From Vibrio metschnikovii CIP 69.14 (GTDB lineage: Bacteria; Pseudomonadota; Gammaproteobacteria; Enterobacterales; Vibrionaceae), in assembly GCF_000176155.1 (NCBI RefSeq), contig NZ_ACZO01000007.1:372001-436000 (forward strand): a stretch of DNA of 64,000 nucleotides, written 5' to 3'. The translations under genes were made by a program, and so were the position numbers. Shown here piece after piece: positions 63,529-64,000 of this stretch. The notes under the pieces are model-generated. The model was not told where the DNA came from. It made no database searches and saw only the letters and a program-made list of their open reading frames with translations. Positions within the stretch are counted from its first letter, which is position 1; each line of letters begins with the position of its first letter.

Positions 63529-64000
63529 ACAACCTCATCATAATATGCTCTTCATCCTCCATGATGATTGAGGGTTAATGGGATAGTCTATTCGATAGCT
63601 CACGTTCACAAAGATACGTATCTCAACCAATGTTGTGCGCCTTAGGCTGATTTAATGGGTGGAATAAGCGATGGTTAACTCACGCTGTTTACCCTTTAAA
63701 ATGTAAAAAGGAGCACACCACAAGTGGGTGGTTGCGCTCCTTTTTGCTGTTGAGCGTGCGCGAAAGCGGGTCTTTCTGGGCCAATAGGCTCCTTTACATC
63801 AACAGAAATGACCGATGCTATCGGATAGCGTTGTGGCTATAACCTCTATCGCCAAATCATTTGGGATAGAACAAGAGAAGATGTCCCTAGGGCGAATTGA
63901 CCTTTAGCGATGTTTTTTCAGCTAAAAATCAACACGCCCTAGCCTGCAATTTACTTGTTCCTATCGTAGTGGAATACTCTGACTCATGGATAGGTTGTGA
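63529..64000. other. Right-edge non-coding stretch
   Basis: These 472 nt contain no gene I can support. A strong bidirectional hairpin terminator lies at 63705-63745, and the gltS promoter must lie between 63529 and about 63700. I see nothing recognisable in 63746-64000. Confidence 0.5.
63705..63745. terminator. Strong bidirectional terminator
   Basis: AAAAAGGAGC and GCTCCTTTTT enclose a second stem ACCAC/GTGGT, giving a long interrupted hairpin with A- and T-runs. No gene adjoins it within the window, so it may end a transcript coming from beyond 64000 or a small RNA. Confidence 0.75.

Noticed and set aside
63746..64000. Possible partial gene at the right edge
   Set aside because: No open frame with coding character reaches the edge on either strand as far as I can read.

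Overview
The window looks like a Vibrionaceae chromosome, most likely the second replicon of a Vibrio. The evidence is a thermolabile-hemolysin/lecithinase (tlh) gene, a tdh-kbl pair and an HD-GYP-zwf-pgl-gnd block that I recall lying together on V. cholerae chromosome II, an NhaD antiporter, and several copies of a roughly 120-nt ERIC-like intergenic palindrome. I cannot name the species. There is no rRNA, tRNA, CRISPR array, integrase, transposase or replication origin that I can support.

Left part (1-31.8 kb) is ordinary-composition backbone with accessory metabolic genes. It starts with a glycerol/dihydroxyacetone block (two DhaK-type genes, DhaL, gldA, and the regulator dhaR, with shared palindromic operator-like sites). 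Next come a small conserved protein, a lone periplasmic binding protein, threonine catabolism (tdh-kbl), secreted lecithinase and subtilisin-like protease with a separate I9-like propeptide/inhibitor, a LysR regulator, cytochrome b562, a YcdX-like PHP phosphatase, an HD-GYP protein and the oxidative pentose phosphate operon zwf-pgl-gnd. A LysR gene divergent from a metallo-beta-lactamase-fold/DsbA-like pair follows, then peroxide defence (katG, dps) and NADP-glutamate dehydrogenase.

Middle part (31.8-53.4 kb) is a strikingly AT-rich accessory island. It encodes a class-5 (CS1/CFA-I-like) chaperone-usher pilus: an EF-hand-bearing putative pilin, a second subunit, usher, chaperone and CblD-like tip adhesin. 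Downstream on the same strand lie an OmpA-family protein and three related surface lipoproteins, two of which are a tandem pair with near-identical first halves and diverged second halves. A BvgS/RocS-type sensor kinase with its LuxR-type regulator closes one end. The other end holds a SPOR plus DUF1566-like protein, an EAL phosphodiesterase overlapping a degenerate receiver gene, and a second LuxR-type regulator paralogous to the first. The logic resembles the Pseudomonas Roc/Sad system, where a BvgS-like kinase and an EAL regulator set fimbrial expression. Two pilus-operon genes (chaperone and OmpA-like) have homopolymer tracts (T7 and A8) at their signal-peptide codons where one extra base would give a perfect ATG-started, exported protein. 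This suggests phase variation, or decay, or sequencing error.

Right part (53.4-64 kb) returns to backbone: a Gfo/Idh/MocA oxidoreductase, pncB with its likely repressor NrtR and paired operator sites, a small alpha/beta hydrolase, a DUF134 DNA-binding protein, nhaD, a small lipoprotein and two tandem gltS sodium/glutamate symporters.
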